Shown piece by piece: positions 8,068 through 15,990 of a stretch of 64,000 bases of DNA. Source of the stretch: Leptolinea sp. HRD-7. Lineage in GTDB: Bacteria; Chloroflexota; Anaerolineae; Anaerolineales; Anaerolineaceae. The first letter of the stretch is position 1. Every line of letters begins with the position of its first letter. The DNA lies in contig AP024710.1 in the NCBI GenBank assembly GCA_024363285.1, forward strand, positions 1,054,001 to 1,118,000, written 5' to 3'. Position numbers and translations under genes: made by a program. A model generated the notes under the pieces. The model was not told where the DNA came from. It searched no databases and was given only the letters and a program-made list of their open reading frames with translations.

Positions 8068-9063
8068 ATGAATCGGCAAAGTAGAGAGATCCTCGGTTTG
8101 TTCCTGGTGGTGTTTATAGTTGTTTCCCTGGCCTGTAATTTGCCAGCAGGTCTTAAGAGTGAACCTACCACAACACCAACGCCCGCGTTGAATGCCACCG
8201 AAATAGCCGGCACCGTGATTGCTGAAATTGTCGGCAGTACGGCTACCGCGCAGATCCAGGCAACACTAAGCGCGCCCACATTCACCCCTACACCTCCGCA
8301 TACAGCCACTCCTGTTTTCACTAATACCCCCACCCAACGTCCCTGCAATCAGGCAGCTTTTGTTACCGATGTGACCATTCCCGATGGCACTGAAATCCCC
8401 GTGGGAACGTTATTCACCAAAACCTGGCGTATTCAGAATAATGGTTCCTGTACCTGGACCTCGGGTTACCTTGCTGTGTTTGACAGCGGCGACCGCATGA
8501 ACGCCCCTGATGCAGTGGCTGTTACCGGCGGAACCGTTCCTTACGGCGGAACCGTGGATATCACCATGACGCTTAAGGCGCCTGATACGGCCGGTACATA
8601 CAAAGGATATTTCCGGCTTCGTTCACCGGAAGGAATACTGTTTGGCGTGGGCGGTGGAGTACCGTTTTATGTTGTGATCAAAGCGGTTAAATCGGCAACA
8701 AACACACCGGCTGTCGAAGCCAAACCGGACCTGGTGATCACCAGCCTGCAATTCAATCCATACCCGCCGGTAAAAGGCAATGCAGTGACTGTTACCATAC
8801 AGACTATGAATAAAGGCGGAGCGGCTTCCGGTCCGTATACCGTCTACTGGTATCCGGGAGAGAATTACCCGGCTCCGGGCTGCACCTGGGATGTGGATGG
8901 GTCCAATGCCGGCGGCGGCCGGGTGTTATCCTGTATTTATCCGGGGTATCCCAGCGCGTACAGCGGCATTGTCACCAAAGCGGTGATCGACCCGTCTGAT
9001 TCCGTCAATGAGATCAATGAAAGCAATAACACGATGAAAAAGTCGATCGATGTAAGTAATTAA
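8068..9063 (+). CDS. Lipoprotein with NBR1/FW Ig-like domain and CARDB-like domain
   Basis: 331 residues. The lipoprotein signal ends LVVFIVVSLAC. A Thr/Pro/Ala-rich linker to about residue 90 is followed by an FW (four-tryptophan, NBR1-type) domain: AAFVTDVTIPDGTEIPVG, KTWRIQNNGSCTWTSGY, TVDITMTLKAPDTAGTYKGYFRLRSPEG. A second beta-sandwich of CARDB type follows (PDLVITSLQFNPYPPVKGNAVT, ending VIDPSDSVNEINESNNT). It is predicted to sit on the outer face of the membrane and to bind protein or glycan. Start at ATG 8068 with AAGGGAGA upstream; earlier in-frame ATGs at 8032 and 8041 lack one. It shares the FW domain with the gene at 47480. Confidence 0.85.
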   Translation: MNRQSREILGLFLVVFIVVSLACNLPAGLKSEPTTTPTPALNATEIAGTVIAEIVGSTATAQIQATLSAPTFTPTPPHTATPVFTNTPTQRPCNQAAFVTDVTIPDGTEIPVGTLFTKTWRIQNNGSCTWTSGYLAVFDSGDRMNAPDAVAVTGGTVPYGGTVDITMTLKAPDTAGTYKGYFRLRSPEGILFGVGGGVPFYVVIKAVKSATNTPAVEAKPDLVITSLQFNPYPPVKGNAVTVTIQTMNKGGAASGPYTVYWYPGENYPAPGCTWDVDGSNAGGGRVLSCIYPGYPSAYSGIVTKAVIDPSDSVNEINESNNTMKKSIDVSN

Positions 9064-9080
9064 TTCACGAAATAATAAGA

Positions 9081-9115
9081 AAGGAGGCTGAATTTTGAAG
9101 TTCAGCCTCCTTTTT
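9081..9115. terminator. Bidirectional terminator between convergent genes
   Basis: AAGGAGGCTGAA (9081-9092) and TTCAGCCTCCTT (9101-9112) form a perfect 12-pair stem around an 8-base loop, with T run on the plus strand and A-rich sequence before it, so it can serve both the FW lipoprotein and pepF. Confidence 0.9.
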
Positions 9116-9120
9116 GTTAA

Positions 9121-10908
9121 TTATTGGGTTTTAACCGGTATCTTTTCCAGTTCGCTGATCAATCCGTCGATCACGTCAAAGCCGCCCTGCCAGAAAGATT
9201 CTTGACGCATATCAATGCCGGCTTCCTTGAGGATTTCATCCGGTGACTTTGATCCACCAGTGGACAGGATCTTAAAGTAGCGGGGTTTGAAGGAATCGCC
9301 TTCTTTTTTGTACTGCTGATACAGCGAGAAGACCAGTAACTGGCCGAAGCTGTACGCGTACACATAGAAGGGCACATTGAAGATATGAGGGATGGAAACC
9401 CATTCGTACTGGAATTCATCACTGATCTCCAATGAATCGCCAAACTGGGTTTTCAGGTTGGCCATATACCCGGCGCATAATTCGTCAACAGAAGCGCCGG
9501 CGGCAACCATTTCGTGGGCTTCCTTCTCAAAGATCGCAAAGTAAGCCTGCCGCAGAATGGTGGCGTAGGCGTCATCCACCTGACGGAACAGGAGGTCCCG
9601 GCGCACATCTGCGTCGGGATCCTGCTTCAGCAGATGGTCAACCAGCAGCATTTCGCCAAATGTACTGGCTGTTTCAGCCAGTGGGAGGGAGGCATGGAAT
9701 GTGAGGATGCTGTGATCGGCTGCCAGCATGGAATGCACAGCGTGACCGAGTTCGTGGGCCAGGGTGGCCACATCTTCCGCTTTGCCCTGGAAACTTTGCA
9801 GTACCCACGGGGTGAGGGTTGGCAGCGCGGTAAGGCAGAACGCGCCGCCCTGTTTGCCCTTGCGGATTTCACTGTCCATATGGTCTTCTTCGATCACCCG
9901 CTTTGCCAGCGCGGCAATGGATGGATCAAACGCGGAATAGGCATCCATTACCAGTTTTACACCCTGGTCAAAGGTGTATGTTTTTTCTGATTTCGCTACA
10001 GGGGCGTACACATCATAGCGGCGGAGTTTATCCATCCCAAGCCAGCGGGCTTTTAGTTTGAAATATCGGTGGAAAAGACCGGCGTTCTTTTCTGTTACCG
10101 ATAGCAATGTATCAACCGCTTGGTCCGGGATATCATTGGCCAGGTTTCGCACGGCAATCGGAGAGACGAATTTTCGCAGGCCAAGCTGCTCATTGTTCCA
10201 ATCGCGGACAATATTCTGGTAGATCTGCCCGAGGATTGGCGCGTCTTGACCGTAAACCCGGTAGAGTTCCTGGTATGCCTGTTTGCGCAATTCCGGGTCG
10301 GCTTCACGGATGAACACTGAAAGTTCACCACGGGTGAGGGTCTTTTCTTCGCCGTTGACCGTCAATTTAAAGGTGTAGCGGTTGGTGATCGTATCGTAGA
10401 GGGTATTCATGGCGTTAGAACCGGTGACATCCTTGAGGTTGATCACTTTTTCTTCCGGTTCAGAGAGCGTGTATGGCTTGAAATGACGCATTTCTTCCAG
10501 CCAGTAGCGGTTGTCACCGGCCGCGGCCATCAGGCGTTCGGCGTTTTTATCATCCAGGTCTTTCCACCACAGGCTGAAGAACATAGTGCGGTTGGCCAGT
10601 TCTGCGGTAAATTGCTGGATGCGCGCGAGAACAGCCAGGGCATTCTGGTCCTGGGTATCGGCAGCGAACCGCAGATTGGCAAAGCTGAACAGTATGTTGG
10701 CTTTGGTGGTCATTTCCACCTGCCGGTCAATTAGATTGAGGAAAGTCTCTGTGGAAATGGCCGGGATTAATTGAGGACGGGCCGTTTCAAAGTCTTTTCC
10801 CAGTTTTTCAAGATCATTGAAAAGGGCGTCCATTTCTTCTTTGGAACCGGTTGGAAGAAGGTCTTTCAACGACCAGGCTTTTTGCGTGTATGTTTTTGAA
10901 TCAGTCAT
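9121..10908 (-). CDS. pepF: Oligoendopeptidase F (M3 family metallopeptidase)
   Basis: 595 residues, the usual PepF length. The zinc site is DVATLAHELGHAVHSML (HExGH), with the third-ligand region LAETASTFGEML following about 25 residues later. The C-terminal helical part reads SIPHIFNVPFYVYAYSFGQLL, a PepF hallmark. It degrades short peptides in the cytoplasm. The start is ATG 10908: it overlaps the end of the upstream methyltransferase by 8 bases and AGGAG lies upstream, which implies translational coupling. The open frame extends 34 codons further but only into the methylase gene. Confidence 0.95.
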   Translation of the reverse strand: MTDSKTYTQKAWSLKDLLPTGSKEEMDALFNDLEKLGKDFETARPQLIPAISTETFLNLIDRQVEMTTKANILFSFANLRFAADTQDQNALAVLARIQQFTAELANRTMFFSLWWKDLDDKNAERLMAAAGDNRYWLEEMRHFKPYTLSEPEEKVINLKDVTGSNAMNTLYDTITNRYTFKLTVNGEEKTLTRGELSVFIREADPELRKQAYQELYRVYGQDAPILGQIYQNIVRDWNNEQLGLRKFVSPIAVRNLANDIPDQAVDTLLSVTEKNAGLFHRYFKLKARWLGMDKLRRYDVYAPVAKSEKTYTFDQGVKLVMDAYSAFDPSIAALAKRVIEEDHMDSEIRKGKQGGAFCLTALPTLTPWVLQSFQGKAEDVATLAHELGHAVHSMLAADHSILTFHASLPLAETASTFGEMLLVDHLLKQDPDADVRRDLLFRQVDDAYATILRQAYFAIFEKEAHEMVAAGASVDELCAGYMANLKTQFGDSLEISDEFQYEWVSIPHIFNVPFYVYAYSFGQLLVFSLYQQYKKEGDSFKPRYFKILSTGGSKSPDEILKEAGIDMRQESFWQGGFDVIDGLISELEKIPVKTQ

Positions 10909-12001
10909 CTGATGTATTCTCCTGAGTGGATAATATCTGTTGTCGCAGCCTGTCGATTGGATAGCGCCGGTTATCCTGCGGGTCAAAATAGAACCAATCC
11001 ATCCAACCATTGGCCTGCCGTTTAAGCAGCCGGGTGGCTACCGAATGGATCGACCCTGTGATGCCGTCGATGGTTAATTTGCCATCGGCTGAGATCACAG
11101 CTTGAAGGGTTGAATCTGCCCCGAGGTACAGGCTGTCGCCGGGATGCAGGTAACCATATTCTAGCAAAGCGCCGAACGGCAGGCGAATTCTCTGTCGAAC
11201 GTCTGCCTCTTTAATTGGAAAATTGCCCAGAGCCTCCGGGTTGATCGATGCCAGGCGTTCTCGGGCGGCAACAATGTAGCCTTCTTCTTTTTCAATACCG
11301 ATCCAATGACGGCCCAGGCGGATGGCGGCTTCGCCGGTAGTGCCGGTTCCAAAGAACGGATCGAGCACCACGTCGCCCGGATTGGTGCTGGCGTTAATAA
11401 TACGGTAAAGCAGAGAAGCCGGTTTCTGAGTGGGATGCAGTTTTACACCGTTGGAGCGCAGGCGCTCGCGGCCGGCACACAGCGGCAGGTACCAGTCACT
11501 GCGCATCTGTAAATCTTCGTTGATAGCTTTCATTGTCTGGTGATTGAACGTATACTTCGCGCCCTGTTCCTTTTGCGCCCAGATCAACGTTTCATGCGCG
11601 TTGGTAAAGCGCACGCCGCGAAAGTTCGGCATGGGGTTAGACTTGATCCACACAATATCGTTCAAAATCCAGAATCCCAGGTCTTGCAGTATCGCCCCGA
11701 CCCGGTAGATATTGTGATAACTGCCGATCACCCAGAGGGTTCCGGTCGGTTTCAACACCCGCCGGCAGGCGGAAAGCCATTCGCGGGTAAAGGCATCGTA
11801 TTCAGCAAAACTGGTGAAACGGTCCCAGTGCGCGTTGACACCGTCAACCAGTGAATGGTCCGGCCGACGGAGTTCATTCCGCAATTGCAGGTTGTATGGG
11901 GGATCCGCAAAGACCAGGTCAACCGATTCAGCCGGCAGACCGGATAGAACATCCAGGCAGTCACCTTCCAATATCCGGTCGAGGGGCAGGCCTTCAGACA
12001 T
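10901..12001 (-). CDS. CcrM-like adenine-specific DNA methyltransferase with C-terminal RAMA-type domain
   Basis: 366 residues. The catalytic motif IV is VFADPPYNLQL (DPPY), placed at the N-terminus, and motif I (DPFFGTGTTGEAA) lies in the C-terminal half, i.e. beta-class order. Its text is very like alphaproteobacterial CcrM (GANTC methylase): DRFTSFAEYDAFTREWL, LWVIGSYHNIYRVGAILQDLGFWILNDIVW and SNPMPNFRGVRFTNAHETLIWA. The last 90 residues match the restriction-adenine-methylase-associated domain found in CcrM. It transfers methyl from AdoMet to adenine N6, probably in GANTC. No restriction gene is nearby, so it is an orphan. ATG 12001 is preferred; a TTG at 12013 overlaps the upstream stop. 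It sits between imp-family phosphatase and pepF in one operon. Confidence 0.9.
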   Translation of the reverse strand: MSEGLPLDRILEGDCLDVLSGLPAESVDLVFADPPYNLQLRNELRRPDHSLVDGVNAHWDRFTSFAEYDAFTREWLSACRRVLKPTGTLWVIGSYHNIYRVGAILQDLGFWILNDIVWIKSNPMPNFRGVRFTNAHETLIWAQKEQGAKYTFNHQTMKAINEDLQMRSDWYLPLCAGRERLRSNGVKLHPTQKPASLLYRIINASTNPGDVVLDPFFGTGTTGEAAIRLGRHWIGIEKEEGYIVAARERLASINPEALGNFPIKEADVRQRIRLPFGALLEYGYLHPGDSLYLGADSTLQAVISADGKLTIDGITGSIHSVATRLLKRQANGWMDWFYFDPQDNRRYPIDRLRQQILSTQENTSDD

Positions 12002-12009
12002 ATGGTTGA

Positions 12010-12789
12010 TCAATCCTCCCGGATCATTCGCAAAACAGTGGGATGGATCTCTTTGTTGGTGGCAATCACGCTGATGGGAGCGGTGAGGTAATCTGGAGAA
12101 CCGTCAAATTTGGTGACGATACCACCGGCTTCTTCTACCAGAAGCGCGCCGGCAGCAATATCATACGAATTTACTGAGATCTCGAAATAGATATCCATAC
12201 GGCCGGATGCCACATAGCACATATCCAGAGCGGCAGAACCAAAACGCCGGCAGGCCTGCGCGTTCAGACTGAACTTTTTGTAGAGTTCCAATCCGCGTTT
12301 CATTTCATAGGAGTTCTGGTCGTAGGGGAATCCCGTCACGCTCAGGCTGCGGATCAGGTCTTTGGGTTCAGCTACTCTGATCTGGCGGTCATTAAGCCAG
12401 GCACCTTTGCCTTTTTCCGCGGAGAAAAGCTCATCACGCATGGGTTCGTAGATGGCACTCAGTTTGATCTTTCCGTTTTCGGCATAGGCAATGGAGACGC
12501 AAAAGATGGGAATGCCATGTGAGAAATTGACAGTGCCATCCAGCGGGTCTATGTACCAACAGGAACCGTTGGTGCCTTTGAACACCCCGGATTCTTCGGC
12601 CACGATGGAGTGGTCAGAGTAATGTTCCTTAATATAGGTAACGATAAATTTTTCTGATTTTTTATCGGTTTCGGTCACAGGGTCGGTAAGACCCTTCATT
12701 TCGATCTGGTGAACCTGGCCGTACCCGGCGCGCAGAATTGCTCCGGCTTCGCGGGCCAGGGTTTTAACTTCTTCCAATGTGGGTGACAT
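12010..12789 (-). CDS. Inositol monophosphatase family protein (SuhB-like)
   Basis: 259 residues with the complete IMPase metal site: Glu in SIVAEESG, WYIDPLDGTVNF (DPLDGT), and the C-terminal Asp in NSYDIAAGALLVEEAGGIVT. It hydrolyses a sugar or inositol monophosphate using Mg2+; in bacteria the substrate may be myo-inositol-1-phosphate, a fructose bisphosphate or an NADP-type compound, which cannot be decided here. It is the first gene of the minus-strand run and ends 9 bases before the start of the methyltransferase, so the two are likely co-transcribed. Confidence 0.9.
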   Translation of the reverse strand: MSPTLEEVKTLAREAGAILRAGYGQVHQIEMKGLTDPVTETDKKSEKFIVTYIKEHYSDHSIVAEESGVFKGTNGSCWYIDPLDGTVNFSHGIPIFCVSIAYAENGKIKLSAIYEPMRDELFSAEKGKGAWLNDRQIRVAEPKDLIRSLSVTGFPYDQNSYEMKRGLELYKKFSLNAQACRRFGSAALDMCYVASGRMDIYFEISVNSYDIAAGALLVEEAGGIVTKFDGSPDYLTAPISVIATNKEIHPTVLRMIRED

Positions 12790-12875
12790 GATACGAATAA
12801 TTCTTTCTTTTAGTTTATATCAACGGGTTGATTGTAGCCGTCCTGACTCAAGACGGCAAGGGAGGCAATGCCTTT

Positions 12876-13034
12876 GTCATCCTCCCGGAAGGATGCCGGG
12901 ACAGTGTGAGCGAAAGCGACACTTGCGCTGGCACACAGTGCCAGTGAGGAGCTCGAACTGAAGGTAAACTACTATTAGACGGACAGGTGCGCGTTCTCAT
13001 AGTGCGAGATGCTTCCCTTCGGTCAGCATGACAG
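12876..13034. repeat. Cluster of small intergenic palindromic repeats (copies A and B)
   Basis: The 250-base gap between the AmrS and IMPase genes holds no gene. It has repeat copy A (12876-12902, GTCATCCT...AGGATG hairpin), a perfect hairpin CTGGCAC/GTGCCAG (12928-12944), and copy B (13000-13034, inverted). Copy B, read on the minus strand, has GTCATGCTGACCGAAGGG and then AAGCATCTCGCA; it is nearly identical to copy D at 36819-36848. These are non-coding dispersed repeats whose RNA would fold. Confidence 0.75.
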
Positions 13035-13040
13035 AGATGG

Positions 13041-14156
13041 TCACAGCCTTGCCCGGCGCGGATACCCATTCCCCCCGATATTGATCCTTTCGGGCTTATC
13101 CGTCCACACTCCGGGTTGAACAGTCCCGCACTTCGGGCAGGTACCCTGCGCGGAGATCTTGTACTCCCCGATCGTGTAACCCAGACGCGAGATCAACAGG
13201 GTATTGCATTTCGGACAATAGGTGTCTTCCAGTGACTTGACCCGCCCGGGAAGGTTGCCGGCATACACATACTTCAGCCCTGATTCCTGCCCGATCTCGG
13301 CGGCGCGAACCAGCGTGTCTGCCGGTGTGGGCGGTCTGTCAAGCATACGGTAATCCGGGTGAAATGCCGTGACATGCCAGGGGATATCCGGAGAAACCGA
13401 GCCAATGAACCGCGCTGCTTCCCACAATTCCTCGTTTGAATCGTTGTATCCGGGGATCACCAGCGTGACCACCTCGACCCAGAATCCTAACTCATGCGCT
13501 TTTTGAATCGTATCCAGCACATTCTGCAGCTTACCGCCCATCTCGCGGTAGTTCTTTTCCTGCATCGATTTCAGGTCTATCTTGTAACCGCTCAAGCAGG
13601 GTTTCAGGGCGTCCAGTGTTTGCGGTGTGGCATGGCCGTTGGAGATGTATACGCACTTCAACCCGGCTTTCAAGGCCAGAGTGAATATCTCAATTGCCCA
13701 TTCCGTGGTGATAAGCGGCTCATTATAAGACGATGCGATGATCTCTGCGCCATTGCGTAGCGCGTACTCCACCAGTTGCTCCGGCTCCACCTTCTGAATG
13801 CTGTTTATTGAACGGGTGGAACGGTCATCGCGTAATGCCTGACTGGATAGCCAGTTCTGGCAGAAATCACAGTGAAAATTACAGCCCAGCATTCCGAAGG
13901 TCAGTGCGAGGCTGCCGGGCAAGAAGTGATTGAAGGGTTTCTTCTCGATCGGGTCGACCTGCGCGCCGGCCACATACCCGCGTGGAACCATCAGTGTGCC
14001 GTCACGGTTGAACCGTACCTGGCATATCCCACGCTGCCCGGGTTTGAGCAGGCAGCGGTGAGCGCAGGCCAGGCAGCGCACGCTGCCGCCTTCCGCCTGT
14101 TCCACAAGCGTGGCAGGGCGCGTAAGGGAATCCAGAACGTCAACCAGTGATGCCAT
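13041..14156 (-). CDS. amrS: AmmeMemoRadiSam system radical SAM enzyme
   Basis: 371 residues. The N-terminal Cys pair region RCLACAHRCLLKPGQRGICQVR is typical of AmrS/PflA-like proteins. The radical SAM cluster motif is GCNFHCDFCQNW (CxxxCxxC). KPFNHFLPGS, SSYNEPLITTEWAIEIF, YKIDLKSMQEKNYREMGG and VVTLVIPGYNDS also match the family. Two further CxxC pairs in the last 60 residues (CPKC...CPKC) form a probable zinc ribbon. The family usually partners with AMMECR1 and Memo proteins; neither is in the window, and the reaction is unknown. Start is ATG 14156 (MASLVDVLD...); the open frame continues upstream without homology. There is no ribosome site but a -10 box lies 7 bases before, so the mRNA may be leaderless. 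Confidence 0.88.
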   Translation of the reverse strand: MASLVDVLDSLTRPATLVEQAEGGSVRCLACAHRCLLKPGQRGICQVRFNRDGTLMVPRGYVAGAQVDPIEKKPFNHFLPGSLALTFGMLGCNFHCDFCQNWLSSQALRDDRSTRSINSIQKVEPEQLVEYALRNGAEIIASSYNEPLITTEWAIEIFTLALKAGLKCVYISNGHATPQTLDALKPCLSGYKIDLKSMQEKNYREMGGKLQNVLDTIQKAHELGFWVEVVTLVIPGYNDSNEELWEAARFIGSVSPDIPWHVTAFHPDYRMLDRPPTPADTLVRAAEIGQESGLKYVYAGNLPGRVKSLEDTYCPKCNTLLISRLGYTIGEYKISAQGTCPKCGTVQPGVWTDKPERINIGGNGYPRRARL

Positions 14157-14163
14157 CACTTTT

Positions 14164-14169
14164 ATTATA
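14164..14169 (-). promoter_or_regulatory. -10 box (TATAAT) of a probable leaderless promoter for amrS
   Basis: On the minus strand TATAAT ends 7 bases before the ATG at 14156, so transcription would begin at or next to the A of the start codon. The -35 region is poor. This agrees with the absence of a ribosome site for this gene. Confidence 0.45.
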
Positions 14170-14235
14170 GCTATCAGATTTGATAGATACAGTATGGCTT
14201 GACGGATGCCGATAATACTTATACAGTTACGTATC

Positions 14236-15984
14236 ATGAAATACCATTGCCTTACCAAGATTCTTCTGGCGGGTGTACTGGCTTCAGGGCTGGTACTTTC
14301 CCCGCTTAATGCTGCGCGGGTTTTCAGTGCTAATCTCCAGGGTGAAACACCGGAGGCGGCTGTTGAAGTACGTCAGCCTGAGCAGTCCACACCTGAACCG
14401 GAAGACCAGCCGCCCGTATCTGACGATGATCTTGAACCTGTTGAGACGTCTGACCCGCTGGTTGACCCATCCACACCAGAACCTTTAAATCCGGTCACAG
14501 AAGAAGTGACAACTCCGGCGGAGACAATAGCCTCTGAAGAAAGTCCAGTCGTGGATACCGGACCTTCACCTGTACAAGAAACGCCGCAGCCTGATGGTAC
14601 TGAAACCAACGCTCAACCGGATATCACAGAGCAGCCTGTTGATGTCACACCGGTAGAGAGCACTCCCCAATCGCACGTCAACGAAACTGAAATTGTTACT
14701 CCAGATATTTCACTGGCACCGGAAACACCGGTAATAACGATTACTCCTGAGCCTGAAATACAAGAAACCACCATCCCAACCGATTACCCGATAATGGGAG
14801 GCAAAGTCCTGATCCAGTTGAAAAGTGGGATGAGCGTCAAAGAAATGACCACGTTGCTGGCGGCCCTGGGCTACACCGCCAAAGATTCAGGCACGGCAGC
14901 CGGCGCTGTGCTGGTGGATGTTCCTGCCGGGCAGGAGCTGGAGACGGCTGAACTTCTAAAGTCAACAAGTGGTGTGGCGTACGCCCAACCGGTCTATACC
15001 GCGTACGCTCTGGGACTGGTTCCAAATGATCCGTTCTATTCCTTGCAGTCCAACCTGGCGGCTATTAATGCGGAGGAAGGTTGGCAATATTTCACCGGGT
15101 CATCCGGCATGATTGTGGCGGTGATCGATACCGGCATTGACCTCACCAGCCCTGATTTTGCCGGCCGGCTGGTAGAAGGGTATGATTTTGTCAACTACGA
15201 TTCCACCCCTATGGATGACAACGGTCATGGATCACATGTAGCTGGCATCATGGCGGCAACCGGGAACAATGGTTTCGGGATAGCCGGGCTGGACTGGTCG
15301 GCAAAGATCATGCCAATCAAGGTTCTTGACAGCACCGGGCATGGCTCAGATCTGAATGTATACCGGGGTATTATCTACGCCGTGGATCACGGCGCGAAGG
15401 TCATCAACCTGAGTCTCGGTTTTAGTGGGTATTCCTACCTGGTGGAGTGTGCGGTTAATTATGCCTACAGTCACGGGGTGACTGTGGTGGCATCCAGCGG
15501 AAATTCCGGTGGGAGCGTCATGTTTCCGGCCAATCTCCCTCATGTAATCGCTGTTGGGGCAGTCGACGACTCGGGAAACAGGGCAGTATATTCCAGTTAT
15601 GGTGATGAAATAGACCTGGTCGCTCCGGGCAATAATGTATTTTCGTTGACAAACAGTGGTTTTTCGTACAAAACCGGAACGTCTATGGCTGCGCCTCAGG
15701 TTGCCGGTCTGGCTTCGCTGCTGCGAGGACTTCATCCTCTGACAAACGATCAAACAGAAACCATCATTAAACGCGCATCCAAAGATCTGGGGACACGTGG
15801 ATGGGATATGTATTTCGGGAATGGACTGATTCAGGTGCGCGAATCCATTATCCAGTTATTCCTGTTTTTACGCGGTTATAACCAGTCAGAACCGGCTAAC
15901 GAGGAAGAAAATCCAACCGTTTACCCGACGTTCATTCCAACCATGACCCCGACCATGACTCCCACGCCGGTGTTTCTGCCGTAA
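14236..15984 (+). CDS. Secreted subtilisin-family serine protease (S8)
   Basis: 582 residues. Signal peptide MKYHCLTKILLAGVLASGLV with cleavage near NAARVFSA. Residues about 35-185 are an acidic Pro/Glu/Thr-rich spacer. An I9-type propeptide follows (KVLIQLKSGMSVKEMTTLLAALG...VPAGQELETAELLKSTSGVAYAQP), then the catalytic domain with VAVIDTGID (Asp), DNGHGSHVAGIMAA (His), VVASSGNSGG (oxyanion Asn region) and TGTSMAAPQVAGLA (Ser). The tail is Thr/Pro-rich and ends TPTPVFLP, with no sorting motif. It should be exported and self-processed. The start is ATG 14236; an upstream in-frame ATG at 14206 would give a poorer signal. It is divergent from amrS and not in an operon. Confidence 0.92.
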   Translation: MKYHCLTKILLAGVLASGLVLSPLNAARVFSANLQGETPEAAVEVRQPEQSTPEPEDQPPVSDDDLEPVETSDPLVDPSTPEPLNPVTEEVTTPAETIASEESPVVDTGPSPVQETPQPDGTETNAQPDITEQPVDVTPVESTPQSHVNETEIVTPDISLAPETPVITITPEPEIQETTIPTDYPIMGGKVLIQLKSGMSVKEMTTLLAALGYTAKDSGTAAGAVLVDVPAGQELETAELLKSTSGVAYAQPVYTAYALGLVPNDPFYSLQSNLAAINAEEGWQYFTGSSGMIVAVIDTGIDLTSPDFAGRLVEGYDFVNYDSTPMDDNGHGSHVAGIMAATGNNGFGIAGLDWSAKIMPIKVLDSTGHGSDLNVYRGIIYAVDHGAKVINLSLGFSGYSYLVECAVNYAYSHGVTVVASSGNSGGSVMFPANLPHVIAVGAVDDSGNRAVYSSYGDEIDLVAPGNNVFSLTNSGFSYKTGTSMAAPQVAGLASLLRGLHPLTNDQTETIIKRASKDLGTRGWDMYFGNGLIQVRESIIQLFLFLRGYNQSEPANEEENPTVYPTFIPTMTPTMTPTPVFLP

Positions 15985-15990
15985 AACTAC

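Noticed and set aside
12876-13034. Repeat cluster considered as a CRISPR or attachment site
   Set aside because: Copies are few, inverted and unevenly spaced without unique spacers; no cas or integrase gene nearby.
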